In this document: piece by piece, positions 24,970-34,277 of the stretch
How positions within the stretch are numbered: the stretch's first letter is position 1
Layout: each line of letters begins with the position of its first letter
NCBI GenBank assembly: GCA_903892415.1
Contig: CAITIQ010000444.1
Coordinates: 1-64,000 of the forward strand
Direction: 5' to 3'
Origin: an uncultured delta proteobacterium
GTDB lineage: Bacteria; Myxococcota_A; Polyangia; Polyangiales; Polyangiaceae
Length of the DNA stretch: 64,000 nucleotides
The notes under the pieces: generated by a model
Database searches by the model: none
What the model saw: only the letters and a program-made list of their open reading frames with translations
Told to the model about the DNA's origin: nothing
Made by a program: the position numbers and the translations under genes

Positions 24970-25680
24970 CTATTCCTTCGAGGGTTTGGTGTAGCGCCGA
25001 TACATCTCTAAAAGCGCTCGCCACGGCTCCCGCTCCGCGTCATTCGGCATCTTACCCACTGCAAAGCCAACAGTGCGGCCGCCCTCCGTCAGCGACCAGA
25101 CGCGCTCGGAGTGGCGCCGCACCTGCAAGGAAACGCCTTTTTCTTCTAAGGGGAAGCTCAGCTGCACTGGGCCGAGCGCCTTGTCGGCGACCTCGGCCAG
25201 TTCCCCGGTACGAACCGGAAAGCTCGAGCGGCTTGCAAAGTAGTTACCGCCGAGCCAAGCGAAGGCCTCAATCGGCTGCTTGAAGCGTTCTTCTTTGTCG
25301 TCGGCGAAGGCCAGAAAGAAGGCCACCGTCGTTGCCTCGGGGAAGCTCCGCCCGCGGCAAGGCAAAGCGCCGTACACCATGAAGCGCTGTTGCTTGTTGT
25401 CGATCGGATCATCGTCACAAGGCTTTTGATAGGGCTCGCGAACAAGCACCTTGTCGCCGTAGTTGTCCCCGAGCTTGAAGCCGTCAAACTCGTGGGCGTC
25501 AGGGCTTACCGGCTTCGCGTCGGCCGTGGCAGACGGCGGCAGCAAAGCTGATGGCTTAGCCCCAGCCGATGGCAGCTCTACCGGTATGGGCGTGGTCCGC
25601 TCGGTGCCGCTGGACTGGGACGAGCAGCGTACTGCGCTGAGCAACATCAGCGAGAGACCGAGGGCACGAGCGAACTTCAT
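24970..25680 (-). CDS. Hypothetical lipoprotein
   Basis: 236 residues with a signal peptide (MKFARALGLSLMLLSAVRC) and a Ser/Pro/Ala-rich linker. The mature domain begins near DGFKLGDNYGDKVLVREPYQ and contains CDDDPIDNKQQRFMVYGALPC, which may hold a disulfide. The residue before Cys is Arg, so lipidation is less certain than signal cleavage. No family recognised. Confidence 0.7.
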   Translation of the reverse strand: MKFARALGLSLMLLSAVRCSSQSSGTERTTPIPVELPSAGAKPSALLPPSATADAKPVSPDAHEFDGFKLGDNYGDKVLVREPYQKPCDDDPIDNKQQRFMVYGALPCRGRSFPEATTVAFFLAFADDKEERFKQPIEAFAWLGGNYFASRSSFPVRTGELAEVADKALGPVQLSFPLEEKGVSLQVRRHSERVWSLTEGGRTVGFAVGKMPNDAEREPWRALLEMYRRYTKPSKE

Positions 25681-25729
25681 TGCGGGATAGTGTCACAAGC
25701 CCGCAATGAAGGCGCCTTCGTTTCCGCGA

Positions 25730-26380
25730 CTACTTCGCCATCAACGGAACGCCGCTGAACTCACCCTTGAGGGTAAACGGCTCCCGCAGGTCCTCAACGC
25801 CTTTGCAGGTAATGGTTAGGTCTACGCTGCCTTTCGCTTTACCACCGGCCTTTGGTAGCTCGGCAATGGTCAGCGTACCGTTCACTTCACAAGAGTCCGT
25901 AACGTCCGTTCGCTTAAAGGTACCGTCAGCGTTCTTGCCGTCACTGAGCTGTAGAAAGAAGCTGCCTTTGCCCTCGATCTTCGACGGGACACCGGCCGCT
26001 AGCTCTTTCGGCATGAGCTTGAAGACGTGCGCGCCGTTGGCTGCGGGCTGCTGGAACCTCAAGATGAAGGTCTTACCCGAGGGGACCAACGCGCTATCCG
26101 CCAATGTGGCCGTGGCGCCTTCGTAGGTGAGGCGTAGGGTGCTCCCAACGAAGTCAGCCATAGGCGCCGCGGCAAAGGAGCTGACAGCGCCCGGGTCTGC
26201 GCTGGGCTCCGGCTTGGCCGAAGCCGTGGGCGCGGGGGTTTTGGGCGCGGCTGTTGCGGCGACGGGAGCCTCCTCCAGGAGGTCATCTCCCCGATCGGCT
26301 TGGTCTCGAGTGGCGGGTTTGGTCGAGCCGCAAGCGATGATGCACAGACAAGCGGCTGGGAAAATCCGTGCGTAGGTCAT
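25730..26380 (-). CDS. Hypothetical lipoprotein
   Basis: 216 residues from ATG at 26380 (MTYARIFPAACLCIIACGST; lipobox IIAC). A Pro/Ala/Lys-rich linker follows, then a beta-rich C-terminal domain starting near MADFVGSTLRLTYEGATATL. The 5' region is occupied by tandem copies of the structured repeat at 26391-26610, so the transcript leader may contain them. No family recognised. Confidence 0.7.
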   Translation of the reverse strand: MTYARIFPAACLCIIACGSTKPATRDQADRGDDLLEEAPVAATAAPKTPAPTASAKPEPSADPGAVSSFAAAPMADFVGSTLRLTYEGATATLADSALVPSGKTFILRFQQPAANGAHVFKLMPKELAAGVPSKIEGKGSFFLQLSDGKNADGTFKRTDVTDSCEVNGTLTIAELPKAGGKAKGSVDLTITCKGVEDLREPFTLKGEFSGVPLMAK

Positions 26381-26390
26381 CGCCCAGATC

Positions 26391-26610
26391 TGCCACGAGT
26401 GCGTTCCGCGGTCACGTTCCACCGAAGGTGGATGCAGCAGACAGAATGACTCGTGCCCTCTTCGAAAAGAACGGCCGAAGGCCCCTTGCCCTCAGGACTT
26501 GGCACGAGACATTCCGCCGAAGGCGGATGCAGCAACAAGAATGACTCGTGCCCTCTTCAATAAATCCGGCCCATGGCCCCGTTCGTCCTTCGACTTGGCA
26601 CGAGTCATTT
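26391..26610 (+). repeat. Tandem structured repeat: one remnant plus two full copies
   Basis: Each full unit (copy one 26417-26514, copy two 26513-26610, period 95 bp) has a short hairpin (TCCACCGAAGGTGGA at 26418; TCCGCCGAAGGCGGA at 26513). A conserved GATGCAGCA segment follows, then long arms: AATGACTCGTGCC (26445, 26540) pairing with GGCACGAGACATT (26501, one mismatch) or GGCACGAGTCATT (26597, perfect). A degenerate right arm (TGCCACGAGTGCGTTCC at 26391) precedes copy one. The array fills the space between the L,D-transpeptidase stop (26616) and the next lipoprotein start (26380). A third copy is at 47359-47456. Confidence 0.85.
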
Positions 26611-26615
26611 CAGGG

Positions 26616-27338
26616 CTACTCAAACACATATTCGCCGTCCTTCACGCTGACCTTGGGAGGGATGCGGTGCTTCTCAAACAGGTCATAACCCTGCTTCAAG
26701 TTCTGCCAAAAGGAGTGCCATTCACTGGCCTTGTGCTGCGCGAGCTTCTTCTTCGTGAGGCGAAACGGCAGCAGCTGAACCTGCACAGCCTTTTGCCCCG
26801 CATGGTGAGCTGCGTCGACGAGGGTATAAATCTCCTCGATACCTTCGTCGGTCATGGCGAGACAGCCGATCGATACGCAATCCCCGTGAATCATAATTAG
26901 GCTGCCGGTGCGGCCTAGCTTTTTGTCGTAGGCGTTGGGATACCCCACGTTAAACGAAAGGTGATAGCTGCTCGCGGGGTTCATCGCCGAGGCCGTTACA
27001 CTGTAGAAGCCCTCCGGCACTTGCTCGTCTCCCACGCGCTGTTTGGGGCCTAGCTCCCCCGAGGCCGCGCAGATCGCATAGGTCTTCAGCAGCTCGAAGC
27101 GCTCTTCATGCCGCAACCACACTTCGAGCTCGGCCTCCTTCTTGAAGGCGCGTAAGAACACTTCATCTCCGAGCTGGAGCGACTTGCTCTTGAGCAAGGG
27201 GGCCAGCGCGGACGTGGCGTTCTCGGCGGCGCGCGCTACTCGCGTCGGCGTAGCCGCCTTTTTAGCGGCCTCCGCCGAAGGACGTTCGGCCCCCGAAACG
27301 AGCAGAAAGGCGCATAGCGGGAGGACCAGGGAGCGCAT
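26616..27338 (-). CDS. YafK-family L,D-transpeptidase-like protein
   Basis: 240 residues from ATG at 27338, with a signal peptide (MRSLVLPLCAFLLVSGAERP). The catalytic signature IMIHGDCVSIGCLAMTDEGI contains the HG...S-x-GC pattern of the L,D-transpeptidase fold. Upstream elements (VPEGFYSVTASAMNPASSYH, LSFNVGYPNAYD) match the YafK/ErfK branch, whose members cleave or remodel cell-wall crosslinks or linkages to outer-membrane proteins. Expected location is the periplasm. It diverges from an ATPase gene and is followed directly by the structured repeat array. Confidence 0.88.
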   Translation of the reverse strand: MRSLVLPLCAFLLVSGAERPSAEAAKKAATPTRVARAAENATSALAPLLKSKSLQLGDEVFLRAFKKEAELEVWLRHEERFELLKTYAICAASGELGPKQRVGDEQVPEGFYSVTASAMNPASSYHLSFNVGYPNAYDKKLGRTGSLIMIHGDCVSIGCLAMTDEGIEEIYTLVDAAHHAGQKAVQVQLLPFRLTKKKLAQHKASEWHSFWQNLKQGYDLFEKHRIPPKVSVKDGEYVFE

Positions 27339-27391
27339 AACGTACCCTATGCCAACCTTGGCCAACCGGCCAAACGAAGGCCGCCTTGACG

Positions 27392-28153
27392 ATGAGCCGC
27401 AGAAAGTCCCTTCAAAAGACGAACGAGCCTTTCCTGCGTAGCATCAGGAGCCGGCCAGAACTCGCTACAAGTGAGCAGTTCCCGTTCAACATTCCAGCGT
27501 TCGCCCAAGGTATTGACCTAACGCTCAAACGCAAAGTCACCTTCCTGGTCGGGGAAAATGGTAGCGGAAAGTCGACTCTGCTCGAGGCTGTCGCGGTGCT
27601 TTGTGGGTTCAGCTTGCAAGGAGGCACACTCGACCACGGCCACGCGCAAACGGGGGAAGGCTCGCTATTGGCCGAGACGTTGCGGCTCGCCTGGTTGCCC
27701 AAGGTCTCGAGCGGCTTCTTCATGCGGGCGGAGAGCTTCTTCGACTTTGCGAGCTACATTGATTCGGTCGGGGACCGCAGCCTTTATGGCGGGGCCGCGC
27801 CCCTGCTCGAGCAGTCGCACGGCGAGTCCTTTTTATCGCTGTTTCAGAATCGCTGGCGAGACGGCCTCTTCATCTTGGACGAGCCGGAGGCTGCGCTCTC
27901 GCCGCAAAGGCAATTAGCCTTCCTACGCATTCTCTACGATCTCGAGCGGACCCAGCGCGCGCAGTTTCTGATCGCCACGCATTCCCCGATGTTGTTGCTT
28001 TATCCGGGCGCTGACGTGCTCCACCTATCAGCGGACGGCATCAAGCGCATTGACCCAGAAGAGACCGAGCACGTCCGGCTTACGCGGGACTTTCTACGGG
28101 ACCCACAATCCTACTTTCGCGCGCTGTTCGCCGAGGAGCCTGAGGAATCGTAG
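27392..28153 (+). CDS. AAA/ABC-type ATPase
   Basis: 253 residues from ATG at 27392; a TTG six bases earlier is possible. It shows a Walker A in FLVGENGSGKSTLLEAVAVL, Walker B in DGLFILDEPEAALSPQRQLA and the switch His in RAQFLIATHSPMLLL. This is the compact AAA_21-like architecture with no transmembrane partner. The ABC signature segment is reduced (SHGESF). Role unknown; related proteins act in nucleic-acid transactions or stress responses. Its 3' end overlaps the convergent aldo-keto reductase fusion gene by 43 bases. Confidence 0.85.
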   Translation: MSRRKSLQKTNEPFLRSIRSRPELATSEQFPFNIPAFAQGIDLTLKRKVTFLVGENGSGKSTLLEAVAVLCGFSLQGGTLDHGHAQTGEGSLLAETLRLAWLPKVSSGFFMRAESFFDFASYIDSVGDRSLYGGAAPLLEQSHGESFLSLFQNRWRDGLFILDEPEAALSPQRQLAFLRILYDLERTQRAQFLIATHSPMLLLYPGADVLHLSADGIKRIDPEETEHVRLTRDFLRDPQSYFRALFAEEPEES

Positions 28154-29931
28154 ACCGAGCGGCATAGGCTGAAGGCTGCTCCCACCGCCCGAGCCATCGC
28201 GCGATGCGCAGGCCCGGTACCGATAACGAGGCAGCGTTCGAGCGCGATACCACGTTGCTGCGCCCAGGCTAGAAGAAGCCCCGGGAGGGGTGGTCTACAC
28301 CAACATAGCGGCGGGCCTCCGCCGTGGGCACATAACGCACTATCCACGCTGAGCGCCGGCAAGGTCGCTAACTGAGCTTGGAGTTGGGTCGCAGCCTCCG
28401 GTAGGCACCAGGCAAAGACCAATAAAGGCTTAGCGGCTAGGTCGATGCGCCATGCTGCCAGGCTCTCGGCGAGTGGCAAGCTCGGGTGTGCGAGGCAATC
28501 AGCCAAGATCGCGACAGCTTCAAATTCGGCGACCTGGGTGAGGTCAACGAGCCGCTCGGCCGGCCGCGGCGTTTGCTGCTCGTCGATAGCGCAATAGCCT
28601 TCATCCAAACGCGGAGCTTCGAGTTCGCGGTGTGCGCGCAGCAAAACCATGGGCGGAAAGGCGTGCGGGTTGTGTTTGGCAGCCGCGCGCAAAGCCTCCG
28701 GCTGCAGCAGGCCTTCGCCCCCTTCGAGCATGCGCTGAACCGCGCGAACCTGGGCGACCTCCAAGGCGATATTGAGGTAAACGGCGCGTACCGGGACGCC
28801 GAACTGTGCGGCCAGCTCAAGCACGCGACCGCGCTGGGCGCGCGTTACATAGGTATTGTCGAGCACGATGCGGCGCTCTCCGACCGAAAGCCGCTGCTGC
28901 AACTCCTTGGCGATACCGGCGAGCGTTCCGCCGCGCTCATCACGGTTGAGCCGTGAGTAGCCTTGTTCTGCCAGCGTGCGCGCGAGGCTCGATTTGCCGG
29001 AGGCCTGAATACCAACGAGTATCACGATCTCCCCAGCATCTTTGCTCGTCGGGTCGAGGGCAGCGGCTCTGGCGACCGTTGGGTCATCGAAGGAGAGCGC
29101 CTCACGCAGCGCGCTTCGTTGCTCGCTCGTGAGGCTCACGCGAGCCGCGCGCCCCGCTTCGATCGCCGTCTCGAGCCGACCGGCGCCAGGCAGCGGAACG
29201 AGCAAGGGGCTGGTTGCGTAGTGCAGCGCCAACAGCACAGTATGAGCCGGCACTTCGAGCTGATCAGCGATACCCCGCAAGGTCGCGTTCTTGCTGAGCC
29301 GCGCTGCGCGCTTGGGACCGCCGAACGGGGAATGCACCATGGTGAGCAGACCTGCGGCGATCGCATGACGCACGGTGCCGGCTCGCTGAGCGTTCAGTTC
29401 GAATGGACTCCAAGCGAGCTGCACCGCGCTGATCGGAGCGAGCTTTTGTGCGAGCTCGAGCTGGGTGCAGCTGAGGTTGCAGATCCCAATCTCGCGCGCG
29501 AGCCCTTGCTCTTTGAGCTGCGTCAGCGCGCGCAGGCTGACCTCGAGGTTGGTGCGCGGATCGACCGCGTGCAACAAGACGATGTCGAGCACCGAGCGAT
29601 CGAGCGCGCGCAGGCTGGCTTCACACGAGGCTCGAATCGATTTGGCGCGACCGTCGGGAACCCAGGCAGCGCCCTCACGCACGAGGCCCACCTTGGTCGA
29701 AATACGCACGTGCTCGCGCGCCTCCCCAGCGACGGCGAGCGCTTCGCGCAGCAGCCCTTCATTGTGGTGCTCATCCCACTCGCCGAGGCCGTAACTCGGG
29801 GCTGTATCGAACAAGTTGACGCCATGTTCGATCGCCGCGACCAACGACTGGATTGCGCTCTCGCGGTCGCGGTGGGGCACGACCGAAAAGCGCATACAGC
29901 CAAGTCCGACCGGCCGAAGGGCGCTGGTCAT
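28111..29931 (-). CDS. Three-domain fusion: aldo-keto reductase, P-loop kinase, HAD-like domain
   Basis: 606 residues. Residues 1-285 form an aldo-keto reductase with its tetrad (D42 and Y47 in NLFDTAPSYGLGEWD, K80 in RISTKVG, H121 in DIVLLHAVD). Residues 300-450 form a polynucleotide-kinase-like P-loop domain with ILVGIQASGKSSLAR (303-317), RLNRDERGG and RIVLDNTYVTRAQR. Residues ~460-600 resemble a GmhB/HisB-N-type HAD domain with CAHGGGPPLCWCRPPLPGLL (zinc-loop C534, H536, C543, C545) and LVIGTGPAHRAMARA. The usual N-terminal D-x-D nucleophile of HADs is not evident. It starts 9 bases after the carB stop, so it is probably co-transcribed with carB. Confidence 0.85.
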   Translation of the reverse strand: MTSALRPVGLGCMRFSVVPHRDRESAIQSLVAAIEHGVNLFDTAPSYGLGEWDEHHNEGLLREALAVAGEAREHVRISTKVGLVREGAAWVPDGRAKSIRASCEASLRALDRSVLDIVLLHAVDPRTNLEVSLRALTQLKEQGLAREIGICNLSCTQLELAQKLAPISAVQLAWSPFELNAQRAGTVRHAIAAGLLTMVHSPFGGPKRAARLSKNATLRGIADQLEVPAHTVLLALHYATSPLLVPLPGAGRLETAIEAGRAARVSLTSEQRSALREALSFDDPTVARAAALDPTSKDAGEIVILVGIQASGKSSLARTLAEQGYSRLNRDERGGTLAGIAKELQQRLSVGERRIVLDNTYVTRAQRGRVLELAAQFGVPVRAVYLNIALEVAQVRAVQRMLEGGEGLLQPEALRAAAKHNPHAFPPMVLLRAHRELEAPRLDEGYCAIDEQQTPRPAERLVDLTQVAEFEAVAILADCLAHPSLPLAESLAAWRIDLAAKPLLVFAWCLPEAATQLQAQLATLPALSVDSALCAHGGGPPLCWCRPPLPGLLLAWAQQRGIALERCLVIGTGPAHRAMARAVGAAFSLCRSVYDSSGSSANSARK

Positions 29932-29940
29932 ACGAGCGAG

Positions 29941-32900
29941 CTAGCGGTCGCCTGCGGAGTGCCACTCCTGAAGCGACAGGACCGTGGTCTTGTGCTTGCG
30001 CTGATGCGCAATCGCGTCGGCAAAGGCGGTGGCGCCCGGCATCGTCGTCACCAGGGGCACGTTGGAGAGCAGGCTTTGGCGGCGAATCGAGTAGCTATCG
30101 CGAATCGCTTTTGCACCGACGGTGGTGTTGACGACCAACGCGACGCGACCTTCGCGAATGGCGTCCACCACGTGCGGCGAGCCATCGCGAACGCGCCCGA
30201 GGATCTCCGATCGGATGCCTGCCGCAGCGAGCGCGCGAGCCGTACCGGCCGTCGCTAGGATCGAAAAGCCGAGCTCTGCGAGCACGGCGGCCACCACGCA
30301 GGCTTGGGCTTTGTCCGAGTCTTTCACCGTGATCAGCACCGCGCCGCTCTTCGGCAGCACGACGCCCGACGCGAGCTGGGCCTTGCCGAAGGCCTCGGCC
30401 AAGGTGTGCCCGATGCCCATCACCTCTCCCGTCGAGCGCATCTCCGGACCGAGCTGCAGATCGACCCCGGGGAATTTTGCGAAGGGAAACACAGACTCTT
30501 TGACCGAGACGTGCTTCGGTCGAGCGGCGTCACGCAGGCCGAGATCTTCCAGCGTGGCGCCCAGCATCACCCGCACTCCCAGCTTGGCCAAGGGACGCCC
30601 GGTCGCCTTGGCGACAAAGGGCACCGTGCGCGAAGCGCGCGGGTTGACCTCGATCACGAACACCTTGCCGTCCTTCACGGCGAACTGCACGTTCATCAGC
30701 CCGCGCACGCCGAGCTCTTTGCCGAGCGCTTTGGTCTGCGCTTCGATCGTCGCGACGATCTCGGCCGGCAACGTGTAGGGCGGAAGCACACTGGCCGAGT
30801 CACCCGAATGGACGCCCGCCTCTTCAACGTGCTGCATCACACCGCCGATTACGACGTTGCTTCCGTCCCCCAAAGCGTCGACGTCGACCTCGATCGCATC
30901 GGCGAGGAACTCGTCCACCAGGATGGTCTGCGTACCGGCTTCGCGCGCGGCTTCGACGGCGAGGTGCACGTAGGTCTTTAGGTCGACCTCCTCGTGGCAG
31001 ATCATCATCGCCCGGCCGCCGAGGACGTAGGAGGGGCGAACGACCACGGGGTAGCCAATCTCACCCGCTACGCGAAACGCCTCGGCCACGCCGTTGGCGA
31101 TCGCGCCGCGCGGTCGCAAGATGTTGAGCTTGGTCAAGAGCTCGTCGAAGCGACCGCGGTCTTCCGCTCGATCGATCGCGTCAGCTGAGGTGCCGAGCAG
31201 CGGCACGCCCGCCTTGTGCAGCGCCTGCGCCAACTTGAGCGGAGTTTGTCCGCCGTATTGCACGATCACCCCGAGCACCTCGCCGGAGGCAGCCTCGGTC
31301 TCGTAGATATCGAGCACGTGCTCGAGCGTGAGCGGCTCGAAGTAGAGTCGGTCCGCGGTGTCGTAGTCGGTGGAGACGGTCTCCGGGTTGCAGTTGACCA
31401 TGATGGTCTCAACGCCTGCTTCACGGAGCGCGAAGGCCGCATGGACGCAGCAGTAGTCGAACTCGATGCCTTGACCGATTCGGTTGGGGCCGCCGCCGAG
31501 GATGATCACTTTGCGTCGACTCGAGACCTCGGCCTCCGACGAGTCTTCGTACGATGAGTAGAGGTATTGCGTTTGGGTGGGGAACTCGGCCGCGCAGGTG
31601 TCGACGCGACCAAAGGTAGCCAGCACGCCGAGCTGTTTGCGTTGAGCGCGCACGCTGAGTTCGGTCGGGCGAGGCCCCGCAGGGTTCTGTGCAGCCAGCA
31701 AGCTCGCGATGCGTTTGTCGGTGAAGCCAAGGCGCTTGTAGTCGCGCAAGCGGGTCGCGTCTTCGAGCAACGCCGGGCTGATCGCGCGCTCGGCGTCGAT
31801 GATGCGTTGGATCTGCGTAAGGAACCAACGGTCGATCTTGGTGGCCTCGAACATGCGCTCCACCGTCACTCCGGCGCGCATGGCGTCGGCAACGTAGAAC
31901 AGCCGCTCTGCGCTGGGGATGGTGGAGAGCGTGAGCGTCGCGGCCTCCAGCGGCTTGCCGCTGAGCGGCTCTTCGTTCGGCGGGCGCGGATCGGCGGGGG
32001 CCTCCATCACGAGGTCGCGACCGAGGTTGGTGTCGTCGAGCAGCGCCGCATAGTCGACGATGCCGACCAGCGACTGCAGCCCGTCCTTGCCTGTCTCGAG
32101 CGAACGAGCGGCCTTTTGCAGCGCTTCGGCGAAGGTGCGTCCGATCGCCATCACTTCACCGACGCTCTTCATCTGCGTGCCCAAGCGCGGATCTGCGCCG
32201 GGGAACTTCTCGAACGCGAAGCGCGGCCACTTCACGACCACGTAGTCGATGGTCGGCTCGAAGGCGGCGCTGGTGTTGGTCATGTCGTTGGTCAGCTCGT
32301 CGAGCGTGTAGCCAACCGCGAGCTTCGCGGCGATCTTGGCGATCGGGTAGCCGGTGGCTTTGGAGGCGAGCGCACTCGAGCGGGAGACGCGAGGGTTCAT
32401 CTCGATCACCACCACGCGGCCGGTCACAGGGTCCACGGCGAACTGCACGTTGGAACCGCCAGTCTCAACGCCGATCTCGGTCATCACCGCGCGCGCAGCG
32501 TCACGCAGCCTTTGGTACTCGCGATCGGTCAGCGTCATCGCCGGGGCAACCGTGATCGAGTCCCCGGTGTGAACGCCCATCGGATCGACGTTCTCAATCG
32601 TGCACACCACGATGAAGTTGTCCTTCACGTCGCGGATTACCTCGAGCTCGAACTCTTTCCAGCCGAGGATGCTCTCTTCGATCAAGACCTCGTCGGCCTT
32701 GCTTTGGTCGAGCGCCCACGCGAGCTTGCCCGCGAGTTCATCGCGCGTACGAGCGATGCCACCGCCGGTGCCGCCCAAGGTGAAGCTCGGCCGGATGATC
32801 ACCGGGTAACCGATGGGGCCGCGCGTGTCTTCGTTGCCGTGTTCGACGATCTGCAGCGCCTCTTCGACAGAGCGGGCGTAACCGCTGCGCGCACACTCGA

Positions 32901-33321
32901 GGCCGATCTTCTCCATCGCCTCTTTGAACAAGCGCCGATCTTCGGCTTTGCGAATCGCTGGTGGGCTCGCACCGATCAGCTGGATGCCCAGCCGCTCGAG
33001 CACGCCGAGGTCGGCCAACTTGAGCGCGAGGTTGAGCGCCGTCTGGCCGCCGAGCGTCGGCAGGATCGCGTCCGGTCGCTCTCGTTCGAGGATCGCGGTG
33101 AGCGTCTCCGGCTCGAGCGGTTCAACGTAGGTGCGCTCGGCCAGCTCTGGATCGGTCATGATCGTCGCTGGGTTCGAGTTCACCAGCACGACCTCATATC
33201 CCTCGGCACGCAGGGTCTTGGCCCCTTGGGTACCGGAGTAGTCAAACTCACAGGCCTGACCGATGACGATCGGACCGGATCCGATGATCAGGATCTTGCG
33301 GATATCCGTGCGACGGGGCAT
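29941..33321 (-). CDS. carB: Carbamoyl-phosphate synthase large subunit
   Basis: A full-length 1126-residue CarB. It has two ATP-grasp halves, each beginning with a GSGP/GGGP loop ([20 protein letters not shown] at the start; [19 protein letters not shown] near residue 615). The central oligomerisation region and the C-terminal MGS-like allosteric domain ([20 protein letters not shown] onward) are present. It makes carbamoyl phosphate for pyrimidine and arginine synthesis; carA is not in the window. It diverges from rpmI and is followed at 9 bases by the aldo-keto reductase fusion gene. Confidence 0.98.
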   Translation of the reverse strand: MPRRTDIRKILIIGSGPIVIGQACEFDYSGTQGAKTLRAEGYEVVLVNSNPATIMTDPELAERTYVEPLEPETLTAILERERPDAILPTLGGQTALNLALKLADLGVLERLGIQLIGASPPAIRKAEDRRLFKEAMEKIGLECARSGYARSVEEALQIVEHGNEDTRGPIGYPVIIRPSFTLGGTGGGIARTRDELAGKLAWALDQSKADEVLIEESILGWKEFELEVIRDVKDNFIVVCTIENVDPMGVHTGDSITVAPAMTLTDREYQRLRDAARAVMTEIGVETGGSNVQFAVDPVTGRVVVIEMNPRVSRSSALASKATGYPIAKIAAKLAVGYTLDELTNDMTNTSAAFEPTIDYVVVKWPRFAFEKFPGADPRLGTQMKSVGEVMAIGRTFAEALQKAARSLETGKDGLQSLVGIVDYAALLDDTNLGRDLVMEAPADPRPPNEEPLSGKPLEAATLTLSTIPSAERLFYVADAMRAGVTVERMFEATKIDRWFLTQIQRIIDAERAISPALLEDATRLRDYKRLGFTDKRIASLLAAQNPAGPRPTELSVRAQRKQLGVLATFGRVDTCAAEFPTQTQYLYSSYEDSSEAEVSSRRKVIILGGGPNRIGQGIEFDYCCVHAAFALREAGVETIMVNCNPETVSTDYDTADRLYFEPLTLEHVLDIYETEAASGEVLGVIVQYGGQTPLKLAQALHKAGVPLLGTSADAIDRAEDRGRFDELLTKLNILRPRGAIANGVAEAFRVAGEIGYPVVVRPSYVLGGRAMMICHEEVDLKTYVHLAVEAAREAGTQTILVDEFLADAIEVDVDALGDGSNVVIGGVMQHVEEAGVHSGDSASVLPPYTLPAEIVATIEAQTKALGKELGVRGLMNVQFAVKDGKVFVIEVNPRASRTVPFVAKATGRPLAKLGVRVMLGATLEDLGLRDAARPKHVSVKESVFPFAKFPGVDLQLGPEMRSTGEVMGIGHTLAEAFGKAQLASGVVLPKSGAVLITVKDSDKAQACVVAAVLAELGFSILATAGTARALAAAGIRSEILGRVRDGSPHVVDAIREGRVALVVNTTVGAKAIRDSYSIRRQSLLSNVPLVTTMPGATAFADAIAHQRKHKTTVLSLQEWHSAGDR

Positions 33322-33428
33322 GACTGGCGCCTAGCATCGCTTTCGGTCGGCGTAGAGTCTTGTCGCACACAGCCAAAGACGCTGGATTTTTGAGCAGTTT
33401 CAGCGGGCAAAACAGTTGACCGATCGGC

Positions 33429-33457
33429 TTGACAGGGTGCTGGGAGTCCAGCATAAC
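33429..33457 (+). promoter_or_regulatory. Sigma-70-type promoter for rpmI-rplT
   Basis: TTGACA (33429-33434) and CATAAC (33452-33457) are separated by exactly 17 bases, about 100 bases before rpmI. The -35 hexamer is perfect and the -10 matches four of six positions. It lies in the carB/rpmI divergent region. Confidence 0.7.
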
Positions 33458-33558
33458 CCGCACCCCCGCATTTCCTGGGTTCTGGAACAACTCGCTGCTT
33501 CGGCCGATGGCCGACCGAACCGCGAGAGGCCTTGGAGAGCGTGAGATCGGACTGAGTC

Positions 33559-33756
33559 ATGCCGAAGATGAAAACGAACCGAGCCGCAGCCAAGCGGTTC
33601 AAGATCACGGGCACCGGCCGCGTTCGTCGCAGCAAGGGTGGCCTGAACCACTGCATGCAGGAAAAGAGCCGCAAGCGCTGCCGCCGCCTGCGCAAGAACG
33701 ACATGGTGGACGGAACCTTCGAGAAGCGCATCAAGTTGATGCTGCCCTACGGCTGA
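33559..33756 (+). CDS. rpmI: 50S ribosomal protein bL35
   Basis: A 65-residue, highly basic protein beginning MPKMKTNRAAAKRFKITGTG, the hallmark of bL35, with KSRKRCRRLRKNDMVDG in the middle. Length is standard. It is followed 12 bases later by rplT. In most bacteria infC precedes it, but here the upstream gene is divergent carB, so it must be driven from its own promoter at 33429-33457. Confidence 0.97.
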   Translation: MPKMKTNRAAAKRFKITGTGRVRRSKGGLNHCMQEKSRKRCRRLRKNDMVDGTFEKRIKLMLPYG

Positions 33757-33768
33757 GGAGGAACCAGC

Positions 33769-34116
33769 ATGGCTCGTGCAAAAAGAGGCTTTAAGGCCCG
33801 TCGTCGTCGCAACCGCGTCCTCAACCAGACCGAGGGTTACTTCCTTGGCCGCAAGAACCGCTTCCGCCAGGCGGTTGAGGTTCTTCGTCACGCTTGGGAG
33901 TACGGCTATGTAAGCCGCGCGCTCAAGAAGCGCGACTTCCGTCGCCTGTGGATCGTGCGTATCAACGCCGCCGCTCGCACCAACGGCACCACCTACAGCA
34001 AGCTGATCTCCCTCCTCAAGAAGGCGAACATCACGCTGGATCGCAAGATCCTGAGTGATCTCGCGGTGGCTGACCCGGTTGGGTTCCAGGCCGTCGTGAA
34101 GGCCGCTGCGGGTTGA
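33769..34116 (+). CDS. rplT: 50S ribosomal protein bL20
   Basis: A 115-residue bL20 with the family N-terminus [20 protein letters not shown] and the conserved [20 protein letters not shown] segment. It initiates 50S assembly. A GAGGA ribosome site sits in the short gap after rpmI. It is followed by a strong terminator before pheS. Confidence 0.97.
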   Translation: MARAKRGFKARRRRNRVLNQTEGYFLGRKNRFRQAVEVLRHAWEYGYVSRALKKRDFRRLWIVRINAAARTNGTTYSKLISLLKKANITLDRKILSDLAVADPVGFQAVVKAAAG

Positions 34117-34177
34117 ACCAACGCTTGTGCGAAAGAACTGCGAGAACGGGCTGAATAAAGCTCGTTCCGGCAGTCCC

Positions 34178-34208
34178 AAAAGACCCGGCGGATTCGTCGG
34201 GTCTTTTC
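34178..34208 (+). terminator. Rho-independent terminator or attenuator between rplT and pheS
   Basis: AAAAGACCCG (34178-34187) pairs with CGGGTCTTTT (34198-34207) around a ten-base loop, with the T-run at the 3' side. Because pheS lies 70 bases downstream in the same direction, it may act as an attenuator or separate the two units. Confidence 0.8.
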
Positions 34209-34277
34209 GTTCTACGGATGCAGTGAAAAGAAGGCTGGGACGTTGCTGAGGCCCCGTCGTTTGAGGAGAGAGTTTCC

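Noticed and set aside
26391-26610. Integron attC-like sites
   Set aside because: No RYYYAAC/GTTRRRY core sites, no integrase, and the arms do not match attC layout.
26499-26900. 133-residue plus-strand ORF
   Set aside because: It translates the structured repeat and then reads antisense through the L,D-transpeptidase gene.
28963-30258. 431-residue plus-strand ORF
   Set aside because: Antisense to the aldo-keto reductase fusion and carB; both have unmistakable motifs.
31567-33393. 608-residue plus-strand ORF, the longest shadow in the window
   Set aside because: Entirely antisense to carB; Arg/Asp/Gln-rich with no domain.
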